Below are positions 7,778 to 17,280 of a stretch of 64,000 nt of DNA, one piece after another (position 1 is the stretch's first letter; every line of letters begins with the position of its first letter). The notes below the pieces were generated by a model. That model did no database searches and was not told the origin of the DNA. It saw only the letters and a program-made list of their open reading frames with translations. This stretch comes from an uncultured Christensenellaceae bacterium (GTDB lineage: Bacteria > Bacillota > Clostridia > Christensenellales > Pumilibacteraceae), in contig CAJULQ010000002.1 of assembly GCA_910587595.1 (NCBI GenBank), positions 1 to 64,000 on the forward strand. Direction: 5' to 3'. The translations under genes were made by a program, and so were the position numbers.

Positions 7778-10700
7778 ATGTACAAAAAAGCAGATCCCAA
7801 TCAAAAAGTTACCGAGCGCGAACAAGAGATCATCTCTTTTTGGAAAGAGAACGACGTGTTCCGTCAATCGCTGGCCGCCACCGAAAAGGGCAAAGAATTT
7901 TCCTTTTACGACGGCCCGCCCACGGCCAACGGCAAGCCGCACATCGGTCATATTTTAACGCGCGTAATGAAAGACATCATCCCGCGGTACAAAACCATGA
8001 AAGGGTTTCACGTGCGCCGCAAAGCGGGGTGGGATACGCACGGCTTGCCCGTGGAACTCGAAGTGGAAAAACAGCTCGGGTTCGACGGCAAGGGCGATAT
8101 CGAAAAATTCGGCATCGAGCCGTTTATCGGCAAGTGCAAAGAAAGCGTTTGGAAATACAAAGGCGAATGGGAAAAAATGAGCGACCGCGTGGGGTATTGG
8201 GTGGACATGGACGACCCGTATATCACCTACGACGACAACTACATCGAATCGGTGTGGTGGGCGCTCAAAGAGATAGACAAGCAAGGGCTTATTTATAAGG
8301 GCCACAAGATCGTGCCCTATTGCCCGCGTTGCGGCACCGCGCTGTCCAGCCACGAAGTGGCGCAAGGCTACAAAGACGTGGAAGAAAAGACGTGCGTGGT
8401 CAAGTTCAAGGTGCTCGACAAAGCGGACACGTACATTTTGGCGTGGACGACCACGCCGTGGACGCTACCCTCCAACGTGGCGCTGTGCTTTAACGCCGAC
8501 TTTGACTACGCCACTGTTTTGCAAGACGGCGCGCGCTATATTTTGGCCGAAAGCTTGGTGTCGGCGCATTTTTCGGGCGACTATACGGTGGAGAGCGTGC
8601 AAAAGGGCAGTGCTTTCGCGGGCACGCGCTACGCGCCGCTTTTTACCTATTACAAGAAGGACAAGCAAGACTGTCACTATGCGGTGTGCGATCCGTATGT
8701 AACGCTTTCGGACGGTACGGGCGTTGTGCACATTGCGCCCGCGTTCGGCGAAGACGATGCGCGCGTGGGGCGCAAACACGATCTGCCGTTTGTGATGATG
8801 ATAGACGAGGCGGGCAAATTCAAGCCGGAGGCTGTGGATTTTGCGGGCGTTTTTTGCAAAGACGCCGACAAGCTCATATTGCGGCACCTAAAAGAAACGG
8901 GCGCCTTGTTCAAGGTGATGCCGTATACGCACAGCTATCCGTTTTGTTGGCGTTGCGACACGCCGCTGTTGTATTACGCGCGCAGTACTTGGTTTATCAA
9001 AATGACCGAAGTGCGCGACCGATTGGTAAAAAACAACGCCGCCGTGCATTGGATGCCCGACAGTATCGGCACGGGGCGCATGGGCAACTTTTTGGAAAAC
9101 GTGATCGATTGGGGCTTGTCGCGCGATCGCTATTGGGGCACGCCGTTGCCCATTTGGGTGTGCGACAAGTGCGGCAAAACGCACGTTGTGGGCAGTAAAG
9201 AGGAACTCAAAACGCTTGGCAAGTTGCAAGGCGACATAGAACTGCACAAACCGTATGTGGACGAAGTGACGTTTGCTTGCGAATGCGGCGGCGTGATGCA
9301 CCGCACGCCCGAAGTGATCGACTGTTGGTTCGATTCGGGCAGTATGCCGTTTGCGCAATACCACTATCCGTTCGAAAACAAAAAGGTGTTCGAGCAAACG
9401 TTCCCCGCCGATTTCATTTCCGAGGCGGTGGATCAAACGCGCGGTTGGTTTTACACGTTGTTGGCCGTTTCCACGCTGTTGTTCGATAAAGCGCCCTTTA
9501 AGAACTGCATTGTGCTCGGGCACGTATGCGACAAAAACGGTTTGAAAATGAGTAAGCATAAAGGCAACGTGGTAGACCCGTGGTCGGTGCTCGACGTGCA
9601 AGGCGCCGACGCAGTGCGGTGGTATTTTTATACGGCAAGCGCGCCGTACTTGCCCAGTCGGTTTTATCCCGAAGCCGTATCGGAGGCGCAACGCAAGTTT
9701 TTGGGCACGCTGTGGAACACCTATTGTTTTTACGTGCTGTATGCCGATATAGACGGGTTCGACCCCACGCGCTACGCGCTGAAAGATTGCAAACTCACCG
9801 TGATGGACAAATGGATATTAAGTTCGCTCCATTCGTTGGTGGCCGCGGTGGACGAGGGGCTTGCGTCTTATAAAATCACCGAGTCGGCGCGGGCGGTGGG
9901 CGATTTTACCGACGCGCTCAGCAATTGGTATGTGCGCCGTTGCCGCGAACGGTATTGGGGCAACGCCATGACGGAGGATAAAAAAGCGGCGTATATGACG
10001 CTGTATACCGTGCTCGAAACGTTGACGCGTTTGGCGGCGCCCTTTACGCCGTTCATTTGCGAAAGCATCTATCAAAATATCGTGCGCGGCGTAAACAAAA
10101 ACGCGCCCGTATCTGTGCACTTGTGTCCTTTCCCCGTGTGCGACAAAAAGGCTATCGATAAAAAGTTGGAAAGCGACATGGCGGTGGTGTTGGAGGCGGC
10201 TACGTTAGGACGCAGCGCCCGCAATGCAAGCAAAATAAAAAACCGTCAGCCGCTCGGCCGTTTGCTCTTGGCGGGCGAGGGCGCCAAGCGCTTAAACAGC
10301 GGCATGAAAGCGGTGATCGCCGACGAGCTGAACGTGAAAACGGTGGAAACGATCGACGGCGCGGCGGAATACGTTTCGTATGAAGTAAAACCGCAACTCA
10401 AAACGCTCGGCCCCAAATACGGCAAGCTGATAGGCGCCATTCGCGAGTATTTGGCCGCGCACGGCGAAGAGGCGGTAAAAGGCGTGCGCGGCGGCAAAAC
10501 GCACATTGTTCGTTTGTCGGACGCCGAAGTGTGCTTTACCGAAGACGACTTGCTCGTTAAAGTGGTGAGCCGCGAAGGTTACGCGGCCGAAAGCGGCGAG
10601 CTGGTTACGTGCGTGCTTGACACCGCGCTCACGCCCGAACTGATCAACGAAGGGTATGTGCGCGAGTTGATCAGCAAGATCCAAGCCATGCGCAAAGAGG

Positions 10701-10888
10701 CGGGGTTTGCGGTGACCGACCACATTGCGGTGGGCGTTTCGGGCGATCCCGCGATCGTGGCGGCGGTAAACGCGTTTGCCGAAAAACTCAAAGCGGCGGT
10801 ATTGGCCGACGCGATCGTGGCGGCGGACGGCGGCGTGTCGGTAGACGTCAACGGAAAAACGTGCGTGCTTTCGGTGACCAAACAATGA
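7778..10888 (+). CDS. ileS: Isoleucyl-tRNA synthetase (type-2-like)
   Basis: Charges tRNA-Ile; class I synthetase of 1036 residues. The HIGH motif is present as PHIGHI within GPPTANGKPHIGH near residue 52. GWDTHGLPVE follows, then the CP1 editing domain with TTTPWTLPSN, and the KMSKS loop reads KMSKHKGNVVDPW. This pattern resembles the eukaryote-like type-2 enzymes seen in many Clostridia, often less sensitive to mupirocin (family knowledge, not tested here). I start at the ATG after ATAAGGAAAAAACC; the reading frame stays open upstream into the leader, but that part is not IleS-like. The stop overlaps the next gene by ATGA. Confidence 0.96.
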   Translation: MYKKADPNQKVTEREQEIISFWKENDVFRQSLAATEKGKEFSFYDGPPTANGKPHIGHILTRVMKDIIPRYKTMKGFHVRRKAGWDTHGLPVELEVEKQLGFDGKGDIEKFGIEPFIGKCKESVWKYKGEWEKMSDRVGYWVDMDDPYITYDDNYIESVWWALKEIDKQGLIYKGHKIVPYCPRCGTALSSHEVAQGYKDVEEKTCVVKFKVLDKADTYILAWTTTPWTLPSNVALCFNADFDYATVLQDGARYILAESLVSAHFSGDYTVESVQKGSAFAGTRYAPLFTYYKKDKQDCHYAVCDPYVTLSDGTGVVHIAPAFGEDDARVGRKHDLPFVMMIDEAGKFKPEAVDFAGVFCKDADKLILRHLKETGALFKVMPYTHSYPFCWRCDTPLLYYARSTWFIKMTEVRDRLVKNNAAVHWMPDSIGTGRMGNFLENVIDWGLSRDRYWGTPLPIWVCDKCGKTHVVGSKEELKTLGKLQGDIELHKPYVDEVTFACECGGVMHRTPEVIDCWFDSGSMPFAQYHYPFENKKVFEQTFPADFISEAVDQTRGWFYTLLAVSTLLFDKAPFKNCIVLGHVCDKNGLKMSKHKGNVVDPWSVLDVQGADAVRWYFYTASAPYLPSRFYPEAVSEAQRKFLGTLWNTYCFYVLYADIDGFDPTRYALKDCKLTVMDKWILSSLHSLVAAVDEGLASYKITESARAVGDFTDALSNWYVRRCRERYWGNAMTEDKKAAYMTLYTVLETLTRLAAPFTPFICESIYQNIVRGVNKNAPVSVHLCPFPVCDKKAIDKKLESDMAVVLEAATLGRSARNASKIKNRQPLGRLLLAGEGAKRLNSGMKAVIADELNVKTVETIDGAAEYVSYEVKPQLKTLGPKYGKLIGAIREYLAAHGEEAVKGVRGGKTHIVRLSDAEVCFTEDDLLVKVVSREGYAAESGELVTCVLDTALTPELINEGYVRELISKIQAMRKEAGFAVTDHIAVGVSGDPAIVAAVNAFAEKLKAAVLADAIVAADGGVSVDVNGKTCVLSVTKQ

Positions 10889-11736
10889 CGGCGGACGGTT
10901 GGCGCGATTACGAAGTGCTTGCCACGGGCGGCGGCGAAAAGTTGGAACGGTGGGGTAACGTGTTGTTGCTTCGTCCCGATCCGCAAGCCATTTGGAAACC
11001 GCAGTTCGATCTTAGCAAGTATAAAGGGTTGCATGCCCGTTATATGCGTTCGGCCACGGGCGGCGGCTATTGGGAAAAATACCGCGCCTATCCCGAAGAG
11101 TGGACGGTCGCATACAAGGATCTGACGTTTGCGATCAAGCCTATGGGCTTTAAGCACACGGGGCTGTTTCCCGAACAAGCGTATAATTGGGACGCCATGC
11201 GGGCGCTCATTGCGGCCGAGAAACGGGAGATCCGCGTGCTCAATCTGTTTGCTTACACGGGCGGCGCCACCGTGGCGTGCGCCAAGCAAGGCGCGTTCGT
11301 CACGCATGTAGACGCCGCGCGCGGCATGGTGGATCGCGCCAAACAAAATTGCGCGCTGTCGGCGGTGCCCGCCGATCGCGTGCGCACCATTGTAGACGAC
11401 TGCGCCAAGTTCGTGCAACGCGAGATAAAGCGCGGCAAAACGTATGATGCGGTGATCATGGATCCGCCGTCGTACGGGCGCGGACCGGGCGGCGAAACGT
11501 GGAAGTTGGAAGACGGCATACACGATCTCGTGGCGCTCACGGCGCGCGTGCTCAGTCCCGATCCGCTATTCTATCTCATAAACAGCTACACCACGGGACT
11601 GAGCGCCACGGTGATGCAAAATATATTGGCGCTTACATTGCCGCGCGGCAAAACGCAAGGATACGAACTTACGTTGCCCACGGCGGAAAACGGCATCTTG
11701 TTGCCGTGCGGCCATTCGGCTTTGTGGAAAGGATAA
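10885..11736 (+). CDS. RlmI-like class I SAM-dependent methyltransferase
   Basis: A 283-residue Rossmann-fold methyltransferase resembling the catalytic half of the 23S rRNA m5C methyltransferase RlmI (COG1092 type). The SAM-binding motif I reads LNLFAYTGGATVA, an acidic motif II lies in THVDAARGMV, and motif IV reads DPPSYGRG. The ATG overlaps the ileS stop as ATGA, so translation is coupled. The protein lacks an N-terminal PUA domain. With a pseudouridine synthase next in line it belongs to an RNA-modification cluster. The exact base modified is not known. Confidence 0.85.
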   Translation: MTADGWRDYEVLATGGGEKLERWGNVLLLRPDPQAIWKPQFDLSKYKGLHARYMRSATGGGYWEKYRAYPEEWTVAYKDLTFAIKPMGFKHTGLFPEQAYNWDAMRALIAAEKREIRVLNLFAYTGGATVACAKQGAFVTHVDAARGMVDRAKQNCALSAVPADRVRTIVDDCAKFVQREIKRGKTYDAVIMDPPSYGRGPGGETWKLEDGIHDLVALTARVLSPDPLFYLINSYTTGLSATVMQNILALTLPRGKTQGYELTLPTAENGILLPCGHSALWKG

Positions 11737-11739
11737 ACT

Positions 11740-12447
11740 ATGGAAGAACCCGTTATACTCTACGAGGACAATCAGATCATTGTGGCCGTAAAGCCGCAAA
11801 ACGTGCCCACGCAAGCCGATTCGAGCGGCGATGCGAACTTTTTGGATATCATCAAAAACTACGTGAAAGTCAAATACAACAAGCCGGGCAACGCGTTTAT
11901 CGGATTGGTACACCGATTGGATCGCCCCACGGGCGGCGTGATGGTTTTTGCCCGCAACAGCAAGGCGGCCGAAAGACTGTGCAAGCAGATCGCACAAGGC
12001 GACTTTATAAAAAAATATTTGGCGGTGACCGTTTCGGCGCCGCGCGACGCGCGCGCCCGTTTGAGTCATTGGCTGATAAAAGACGAGAAAGAAAACATGG
12101 TGCGCGTATTGCCCGCCAAGAGCGAAGGCGCCAAGTTGGCCGAATTGGACTACAAGGTGTTGGAAACGACCAACGATCTGGCACTTGCGGACGTGAACCT
12201 CTACACGGGGCGCAGTCATCAGATTCGTGCGCAAATGGCGCACATAGGTTGCCCGTTGTTCGGCGACGCCAAATACGGCGGCACCGTAGGGCGCGGGCAC
12301 AATTTGGCGCTGTGGGCGTATCAGCTCACCTTTTCGCACCCCACGCTCAAAAACACCATGGTTTTCAAGGTGTTTCCGCCCACCGAAAACGTGCCTTGGA
12401 AATTCTTCCGCGTGGAAAAACACATCAACACGGTCAAACCCGAATAG
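11740..12447 (+). CDS. RluA-family RNA pseudouridine synthase
   Basis: Isomerises uridine in rRNA or tRNA. The catalytic aspartate lies in HRLDRPTGG near residue 66, followed by the RluA-type FIKKYLAVT strand and the GRSHQIRAQMAHIG motif. At 235 residues it is short and has no S4 domain, like the small RluA-type paralogues of Firmicutes. It follows the methyltransferase by 3 bp and is co-transcribed with ileS. The target position cannot be read from the sequence. Confidence 0.9.
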   Translation: MEEPVILYEDNQIIVAVKPQNVPTQADSSGDANFLDIIKNYVKVKYNKPGNAFIGLVHRLDRPTGGVMVFARNSKAAERLCKQIAQGDFIKKYLAVTVSAPRDARARLSHWLIKDEKENMVRVLPAKSEGAKLAELDYKVLETTNDLALADVNLYTGRSHQIRAQMAHIGCPLFGDAKYGGTVGRGHNLALWAYQLTFSHPTLKNTMVFKVFPPTENVPWKFFRVEKHINTVKPE

Positions 12448-12540
12448 ATCCGATTTTTGCCGCGTTCCCTCGCGGAAAAAATAAAAGACCCGTAACGAAT
12501 AAATTTATGTGCCCCGCGGCGGGGCAAAAGGAGTAACTCT

Positions 12541-14061
12541 ATGTTAATTTATCCCTCGGTAGAAAGTTTGCTGTACTACGCGCAAACGCACTTGTTGCTG
12601 GACGATCTGGACGTGATCTGGGCGCGCAATTTGCTGTTGGACGAACTGAAGTTGCACGACTATGTGCAATACGAGGTGGACTACGAAGCCATCGACGCAT
12701 TGGACCGTCCCGACAGCGTGCTGGAACCGTTGGTGTCGTATGCGGTGGAAAACGGCATCGTGACCGACGACAAGCGCGAATACTTTGCGGGCAAGCTCAT
12801 GAACATCGTGAGCAAGCGTCCCGCCGAAGTGGCCGATATTTTTGCCGATCTGCACCGCAAGAGCGCCGTAAAGGCGTTTGATTGGCTGTATGATTACGGC
12901 GTGAAAAGCGACTACGTAAAACTCACCAAGATCAGCGAAAACGTTAAGTGGGAGGCCAAGGGCACCCGCGGCAAATTGGAGATCACCATAAACACTTGCC
13001 GCCCCGAAAAGAACAACAAGGAAACGGCGGCGGCGCTCAAGGCGCAAAAGTCCGAATATCCCGCTTGCTCTATCTGCAAGGAAAACGAGGGGTATGCCTA
13101 CGGCGGACAGATCCGTCAAACGTTGCGCACCGTGCCGCTTACTTTGGGCGGCGAAGAATGGTTTTGGCAGTTCTCGCCCTATGCCTATTTCCATCAGCAT
13201 GGCATTGCGGTGAACGGCGAGCACGTGCCCATGAAAGTGGACGGCAGCACGTTTGAAAAACTGTTCGACTTTGTGGACTATATGCCCGGTTACTTTATAG
13301 GGTGCAACGCGGCGTTGCCGCGTATCGGCGGCAGCGTGCTCACGCACGACCATTTCCAAGGCGGCGCCAAACTGATGCCCATGCACAAAGCGGGCGCCCG
13401 CACCGTGCTCAAAAACAAAGAGTATCCGTATATCGACATGTGCGTGGTGGATTGGTACAATTCGGTGCTTCGCTTGAGCTGTTCGCACCGCGAAAAACTG
13501 ATCGAGTTTGCGCAAAAGGTGAACGATGCTTGGCAAAACTATTCGGACGAGAGCGTGGATATCATAGCGCAAACGGACGAACAGCACAACGCCGTAACGC
13601 CCATTGTGCGCAAGGCGGACGACAAATACGTGGTGGACATCATCTTGCGCAACAACCGCACGAACCAACAATATCCCGACGGTATTTTCCATGCGCACCC
13701 CGAATACCACAACATTAAGAGCGAAAGCATCGGCTTGATCGAGGCGATGGGCTTGTTCGTATTGCCGGGACGCTTGGCGCGGCAAACCGCTCGGATCGAA
13801 AAATATCTCACCAAAGAAGAAAAGTATTCGGAGAGCAAACTCGAACCCGACATGCTTTGCCACAAGGACATGATCGAAAAGCTCGTGAAAGCGTCCGGCT
13901 CGGCCAAGATCGGCGCCGCCGAGGCAAAACTCAACATTAAAGACGAGATCAACCGCGTATGCGAAGAGATCTTGGAAAACACCGCGGTGTTCAAGCAAGA
14001 CGAGAAAGGCCAACAAGCGTTTTTCAAGTTCTTGGCCACGTTGGGCATCGAAAAAAAGTAA
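12541..14061 (+). CDS. galT: UDP-glucose--hexose-1-phosphate uridylyltransferase (Firmicutes type)
   Basis: Transfers UMP from UDP-glucose to galactose-1-phosphate in the Leloir pathway. It is the long (506-residue) GalT2-type form. The nucleotidyl-accepting histidine lies in the HDHFQGG motif near residue 278, and a GIFHAHPEYHN segment follows near 380. A strong site AAAAGGAGTAACTCT precedes the ATG. galK and galE are absent, so it stands as its own unit after a 93-bp gap that contains a GC-rich palindrome but no clear T-run. Confidence 0.92.
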   Translation: MLIYPSVESLLYYAQTHLLLDDLDVIWARNLLLDELKLHDYVQYEVDYEAIDALDRPDSVLEPLVSYAVENGIVTDDKREYFAGKLMNIVSKRPAEVADIFADLHRKSAVKAFDWLYDYGVKSDYVKLTKISENVKWEAKGTRGKLEITINTCRPEKNNKETAAALKAQKSEYPACSICKENEGYAYGGQIRQTLRTVPLTLGGEEWFWQFSPYAYFHQHGIAVNGEHVPMKVDGSTFEKLFDFVDYMPGYFIGCNAALPRIGGSVLTHDHFQGGAKLMPMHKAGARTVLKNKEYPYIDMCVVDWYNSVLRLSCSHREKLIEFAQKVNDAWQNYSDESVDIIAQTDEQHNAVTPIVRKADDKYVVDIILRNNRTNQQYPDGIFHAHPEYHNIKSESIGLIEAMGLFVLPGRLARQTARIEKYLTKEEKYSESKLEPDMLCHKDMIEKLVKASGSAKIGAAEAKLNIKDEINRVCEEILENTAVFKQDEKGQQAFFKFLATLGIEKK

Positions 14062-14086
14062 GCAAATTTACCGAAAATTTCCAATG

Positions 14087-14114
14087 GGCGACCGTATTGA
14101 CGGCCGCCTTTTTT
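14087..14114 (+). terminator. Terminator of galT
   Basis: The stem GGCG-A-CCGT / ACGG-C-CGCC has one internal mismatch and a 4-nt loop, followed by T6, 26 bp after the galT stop. The -35 element of the next promoter lies inside it. Confidence 0.7.
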
Positions 14115-14125
14115 CATGTTAAAAT
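14097..14125 (+). promoter_or_regulatory. Sigma-A promoter of the NlpC/P60 gene
   Basis: TTGACG, a 17-nt spacer and TAAAAT, 43 bp before the ATG at 14169. The -35 hexamer forms part of the galT terminator loop and stem. Confidence 0.65.
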
Positions 14126-14168
14126 GTCGGTGCAAGGGCAAAAGACAACCATAAAGGAGTACATAATC

Positions 14169-15038
14169 ATGAAAAGCAAAGTTTTGCTTGCGTCGCTTTG
14201 TCTGTTGGTGGGCATGCAGGCGATGGGTTGTGCCGCCGATAAAAAAGGGTGGGAGGAAACGCCGCCTGCCGGAGAGATCGTTCTGCCCCAAGAGCCCGAG
14301 TTGCCGCAAGAGGAGGCACCCGATGTGCCCGTAGAGCCGGATATACCCGCAGCGCCGGACGCGCCGCCGCTCGTTCCCATACAGCCGGGCACCCCCGTGG
14401 AAACGCCCGACACGTTGATTTCGTCTACGGTAAACGCATTGCAAGTGCGTAGCGGCGCGGGCACCAAATATGCCGCCGTAGGCTCGCTGGATAAGTCGGA
14501 CATGGTAATGCCGTTGCGCAAGGTGGGCGAGTGGTACGAGGTCTATTATAAAAATTCGCTGGGTTATGTTTCCGGCTCCTACGTTCGTTCCGTGCCGTTT
14601 GCCAAAGGCGGGTCGATCGTGGAAAGGATCATCGACGAGGGCAAAAAGCAATTGGGCATGCCGTATGTGTACGGCGCGCCGCGCTACCATTGGGGCAACG
14701 GCAAACCGAACGCCGACTTTACGGGGCAAAGCTTTGACTGTTCGTCGTATATGCAATACATATTCAAGCGGGGCGCCAACGTTAACCTTGCCATGACTTC
14801 GCGCGAGCAAAGTTTGCAAGGCGTGTACGTGGCGCGAAAGGACATACGCCGCGGCGATCTGTTGTTCTTTACCAATGCAACGCGCTATGACAAGACGGGG
14901 GTGGAACGGATCGGACACGTTGCGCTATATTTGGGCGACAATATCATTTTGCATACCGCCTCCGACCACGCCGTGATCGAACCCATTTCGGCGCAAAGAA
15001 GCGCCTACTATATCACCGCGCGCCGTTTGGTCGATTGA
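14169..15038 (+). CDS. Secreted SH3b-NlpC/P60 peptidoglycan hydrolase
   Basis: A 289-residue exported cell-wall hydrolase. Residues 1-19 form a signal peptide ending at a cysteine (MGC), possibly lipid-anchored although the lipobox is not canonical. A Pro/Glu-rich linker (about 30-75) is followed by a bacterial SH3 domain (VNALQVRSGAG to GYVSGSYVRS) and a C-terminal NlpC/P60 domain. The catalytic Cys is in FDCSSYMQY and the His in IGHVALYLG. Such enzymes cut D-Glu-meso-DAP stem-peptide bonds. The start follows AAAGGAGTACATAATC; the frame is open upstream but only over the promoter and galT end. Confidence 0.9.
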   Translation: MKSKVLLASLCLLVGMQAMGCAADKKGWEETPPAGEIVLPQEPELPQEEAPDVPVEPDIPAAPDAPPLVPIQPGTPVETPDTLISSTVNALQVRSGAGTKYAAVGSLDKSDMVMPLRKVGEWYEVYYKNSLGYVSGSYVRSVPFAKGGSIVERIIDEGKKQLGMPYVYGAPRYHWGNGKPNADFTGQSFDCSSYMQYIFKRGANVNLAMTSREQSLQGVYVARKDIRRGDLLFFTNATRYDKTGVERIGHVALYLGDNIILHTASDHAVIEPISAQRSAYYITARRLVD

Positions 15039-15110
15039 AAAAAACGTTGTTTCGGTTCCCTGTTTTCGGCAAGCATATTTTTAACCGAACGAACGCAAAC
15101 TACCGCTATT

Positions 15111-15806
15111 ATGGTGGTAGTTTTTTTCAAATCGCTCATCACGTTCTTTTTGGTGCTCATCGTTGTGCGGCTCATGGGCAAACGGCAACTCGGCGAAATG
15201 CAACCGTTCGAGCTAGTCATCACATTTATCATTGCCGAAGTGGCTTGCATTCCCATGAACGATCCGTATATACCTTTTTATTACGGCATTGTGCCCATCA
15301 TCACATTGGCGGTGTTGCATTTGGTGCTCAGCGTGTTGGCGCGCAAAAGCATTTTCGCGCGCAAGGTGATCAGCGGGCACAGCGTTATCGCCATCGATAA
15401 AAACGGGATCAACTACCAAAATCTCAAAAAAATGAACATGAACGTAAACGACCTTATAGAGGCGGTGCGCAGCAGCGGCTATGTGGATTTTGCCGATATA
15501 GAGTACGCCATTTTCGAAACCAACGGCAAAGTGTGCGTGGTGGAAAAGGCGTCCGACCCCACCGAGGTCAAGCCCGCGTATTTGCCGCTCGGCTTGTTGA
15601 TCGACGGCAAATTCGACGGCGATAATTTGAAATTGGCGGGTATCACCGAACCCGAACTGAAAAAGGTGTATCTCAAAAACGGTATCAAATCGCCTAAAGA
15701 CGTGCTGTATACCGATGTGCGCCAAGACGGCACGCTGTATGTCAGCCCCAAATACGCGGCGTGCTTTACGCAAAAAATTTCCATACAAGGCGGTGAAAAC
15801 TGGTGA
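15111..15806 (+). CDS. DUF421/YetF-type membrane protein
   Basis: A 231-residue protein of the DUF421 (YetF/YrbG) family. Three hydrophobic N-terminal segments (residues 3-20, 38-55, 60-80) enclose the family signature RLMGKRQLGEMQPFELV. A soluble domain follows with SGHSVIAIDKNG and the LRSSGYVDFADIEYAIFETNG-like strand pattern. In spore formers, family members have been linked to spore membrane properties (family knowledge). I see no good ribosome site before the ATG. The stop overlaps the GTG of the DUF4363 gene, a pairing common in Clostridia. Confidence 0.85.
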   Translation: MVVVFFKSLITFFLVLIVVRLMGKRQLGEMQPFELVITFIIAEVACIPMNDPYIPFYYGIVPIITLAVLHLVLSVLARKSIFARKVISGHSVIAIDKNGINYQNLKKMNMNVNDLIEAVRSSGYVDFADIEYAIFETNGKVCVVEKASDPTEVKPAYLPLGLLIDGKFDGDNLKLAGITEPELKKVYLKNGIKSPKDVLYTDVRQDGTLYVSPKYAACFTQKISIQGGENW

Positions 15807-16192
15807 AAAAACTGTGGATCATTTTGGGATTTTTTGCGGTGATGGCGGCGCTCGCCACTTGGGAGATCGTGTCGGTGACCGCCTTTTACAAAAAGACCGT
15901 TTCTTTGTTGGACGAGTTGGAAACGCGTATAACAGCAGTGGAAGAAGTGAACGACCCCGCCGTGCTCACAACGCTGGAGCGGCTGGAAACGCATTGGAAG
16001 GGCGGCAAAAAATTGGTGCGCACGTTTTGCAATCACACGGTGGTGCGCGGCGCCGACGAGCGCATGACGGCGCTCGGAGAGTTCACGCGACAAAACGAGC
16101 GGAGCGACGCCATGGTCAGCTTAAAGCAAGCGCAAACGTATATACGCGATCTTATGCATGATCTATACCCGACGCTCACCAACATGCTGTAG
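15803..16192 (+). CDS. DUF4363-type single-pass membrane protein
   Basis: A 129-residue protein with one N-terminal transmembrane segment (residues 4-22) and an extracytoplasmic four-helix-like domain with repeated LxxLExxI patterns. This matches the DUF4363 family often encoded after DUF421. It starts at GTG within GTGA shared with the previous stop; the preceding AAGGCGGTGAAAACTG gives a ribosome site. A joint role with the DUF421 protein in the spore or cell envelope is inferred from the coupling. Confidence 0.75.
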   Translation: MKKLWIILGFFAVMAALATWEIVSVTAFYKKTVSLLDELETRITAVEEVNDPAVLTTLERLETHWKGGKKLVRTFCNHTVVRGADERMTALGEFTRQNERSDAMVSLKQAQTYIRDLMHDLYPTLTNML

Positions 16193-16232
16193 GGGCGTAC
16201 GGGCGGCTACGCAAAACAGCGCGTTAAAACGT

Positions 16233-16261
16233 TTGCAAAATTTGTGAAAATGGGGTACAAT
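16233..16261 (+). promoter_or_regulatory. Sigma-A promoter of holA
   Basis: TTGCAA, a 17-nt spacer and TACAAT. It overlaps the first in-frame ATG at 16244, so that codon cannot be the translation start. Confidence 0.65.
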
Positions 16262-16318
16262 AAAGTCGGAACGCGTTGCGTTGGCAATGCGTGCCGATTT
16301 TCTTTGTGCGAGGGCAAA

Positions 16319-17266
16319 TTGCTTTTCAGCGAACTGAAAAAACACATGACGACGGGACCGTTGCATGCGGCCTATCTCGTTACCGGCGAAGACGCGTTTT
16401 TGGCGTCCGACGCGGTGGCGCGGTTTCGCGCGCTGGCCGAACCCATGCCCGATTTTAACTTGAGCGAGTTGACCGCGCCCGAATCGGCCGCGCCTATCAT
16501 AGAGGCATGCGAGAGTTTGCCGCTGGGCGGCGACAAACGCGTGGTGATCGTGCGGCAATGCAAAGCCGATCTTTCGCCGCTTATGGGGTATTTGTCCGAT
16601 CCGTGCCCGTCCACCGTGTTGGTGTTTTGCGCCGAAAAACCCGAAAGCAACTATACAAAGATCCTCGGCAAACTCACCGTGGTGGATTGCGCCAAGCTGG
16701 ATACCAAAACGGTGTTGTCTTGGATCGCCGTGAAGAGCAAAACGTTCGGCGCGAGCGTGAAAGAAAATGCGGCGCGTTTATTGATAGACTATTGCGCGGG
16801 CGACATGTCGCGCGTATCGGCCGAGTTGCAAAAGCTGTGCGCTTTCCGTTACGGCGGCGTGATCGAAGAGGCCGACGTCGTGGCGCTCACCGCGCCCACA
16901 TTGGACTTTAAGATCTTTGCGTTGAGCGAGGCGGTGGCTTTGCGGCAGTCGCAAAAGGCGGCGGCCGTGCTTAAAAATATGTTGGAGAGCGGCGTGTCGC
17001 CGCTGCTGCTGCTGGGCATGCTGTACGGCCATTTTCGCCGCTTGCTGTATGTTTCCATCACCCCCGGTTACGAGCGTATGCCCGCCGACCTCGGCGTGAA
17101 AGAATATGCGGTGCGCAAAGCCAAAGAACAGGCGTCGCGCTTTACGCCCGTAAAACTCAAAAAGATATGCGACAGTTTGCAAGAGGCAGACTACGAGGTG
17201 AAATCGGGCAAGATGAACGACAAGACGGCGCTGGAGTTGGCGGTGTTCAAGGCGCTGTCGGCTTGA
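16319..17266 (+). CDS. holA: DNA polymerase III delta subunit
   Basis: The clamp-loader subunit that opens the beta clamp. The N-terminal AAA+-like fold begins with AAYLVTGEDAFL and continues through the delta-type segments SLPLGGDKRVVIVRQC and LVFCAEKPE, then the C-terminal collar domain with LLLLGMLYGHFRRLL. I start at TTG (16319), preceded by GAGGG at close spacing and giving 315 residues, because the upstream ATG lies inside the promoter; an ATG at 16346 is an alternative. It is often found near rpsT in Clostridia; here rpsT lies about 8 kb away. Confidence 0.88.
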   Translation: MLFSELKKHMTTGPLHAAYLVTGEDAFLASDAVARFRALAEPMPDFNLSELTAPESAAPIIEACESLPLGGDKRVVIVRQCKADLSPLMGYLSDPCPSTVLVFCAEKPESNYTKILGKLTVVDCAKLDTKTVLSWIAVKSKTFGASVKENAARLLIDYCAGDMSRVSAELQKLCAFRYGGVIEEADVVALTAPTLDFKIFALSEAVALRQSQKAAAVLKNMLESGVSPLLLLGMLYGHFRRLLYVSITPGYERMPADLGVKEYAVRKAKEQASRFTPVKLKKICDSLQEADYEVKSGKMNDKTALELAVFKALSA

Positions 17267-17280
17267 TCGGAGTGTGAAAA

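Noticed and set aside
12508..12530. Terminator before galT from the GCCCCGCGGCGGGGC palindrome
   Set aside because: No T-run follows and it merges into the galT ribosome site; it may be chance or a translation-control hairpin.
16244..16318. Longer holA start at 16244
   Set aside because: It lies between the -35 and -10 hexamers of the promoter.
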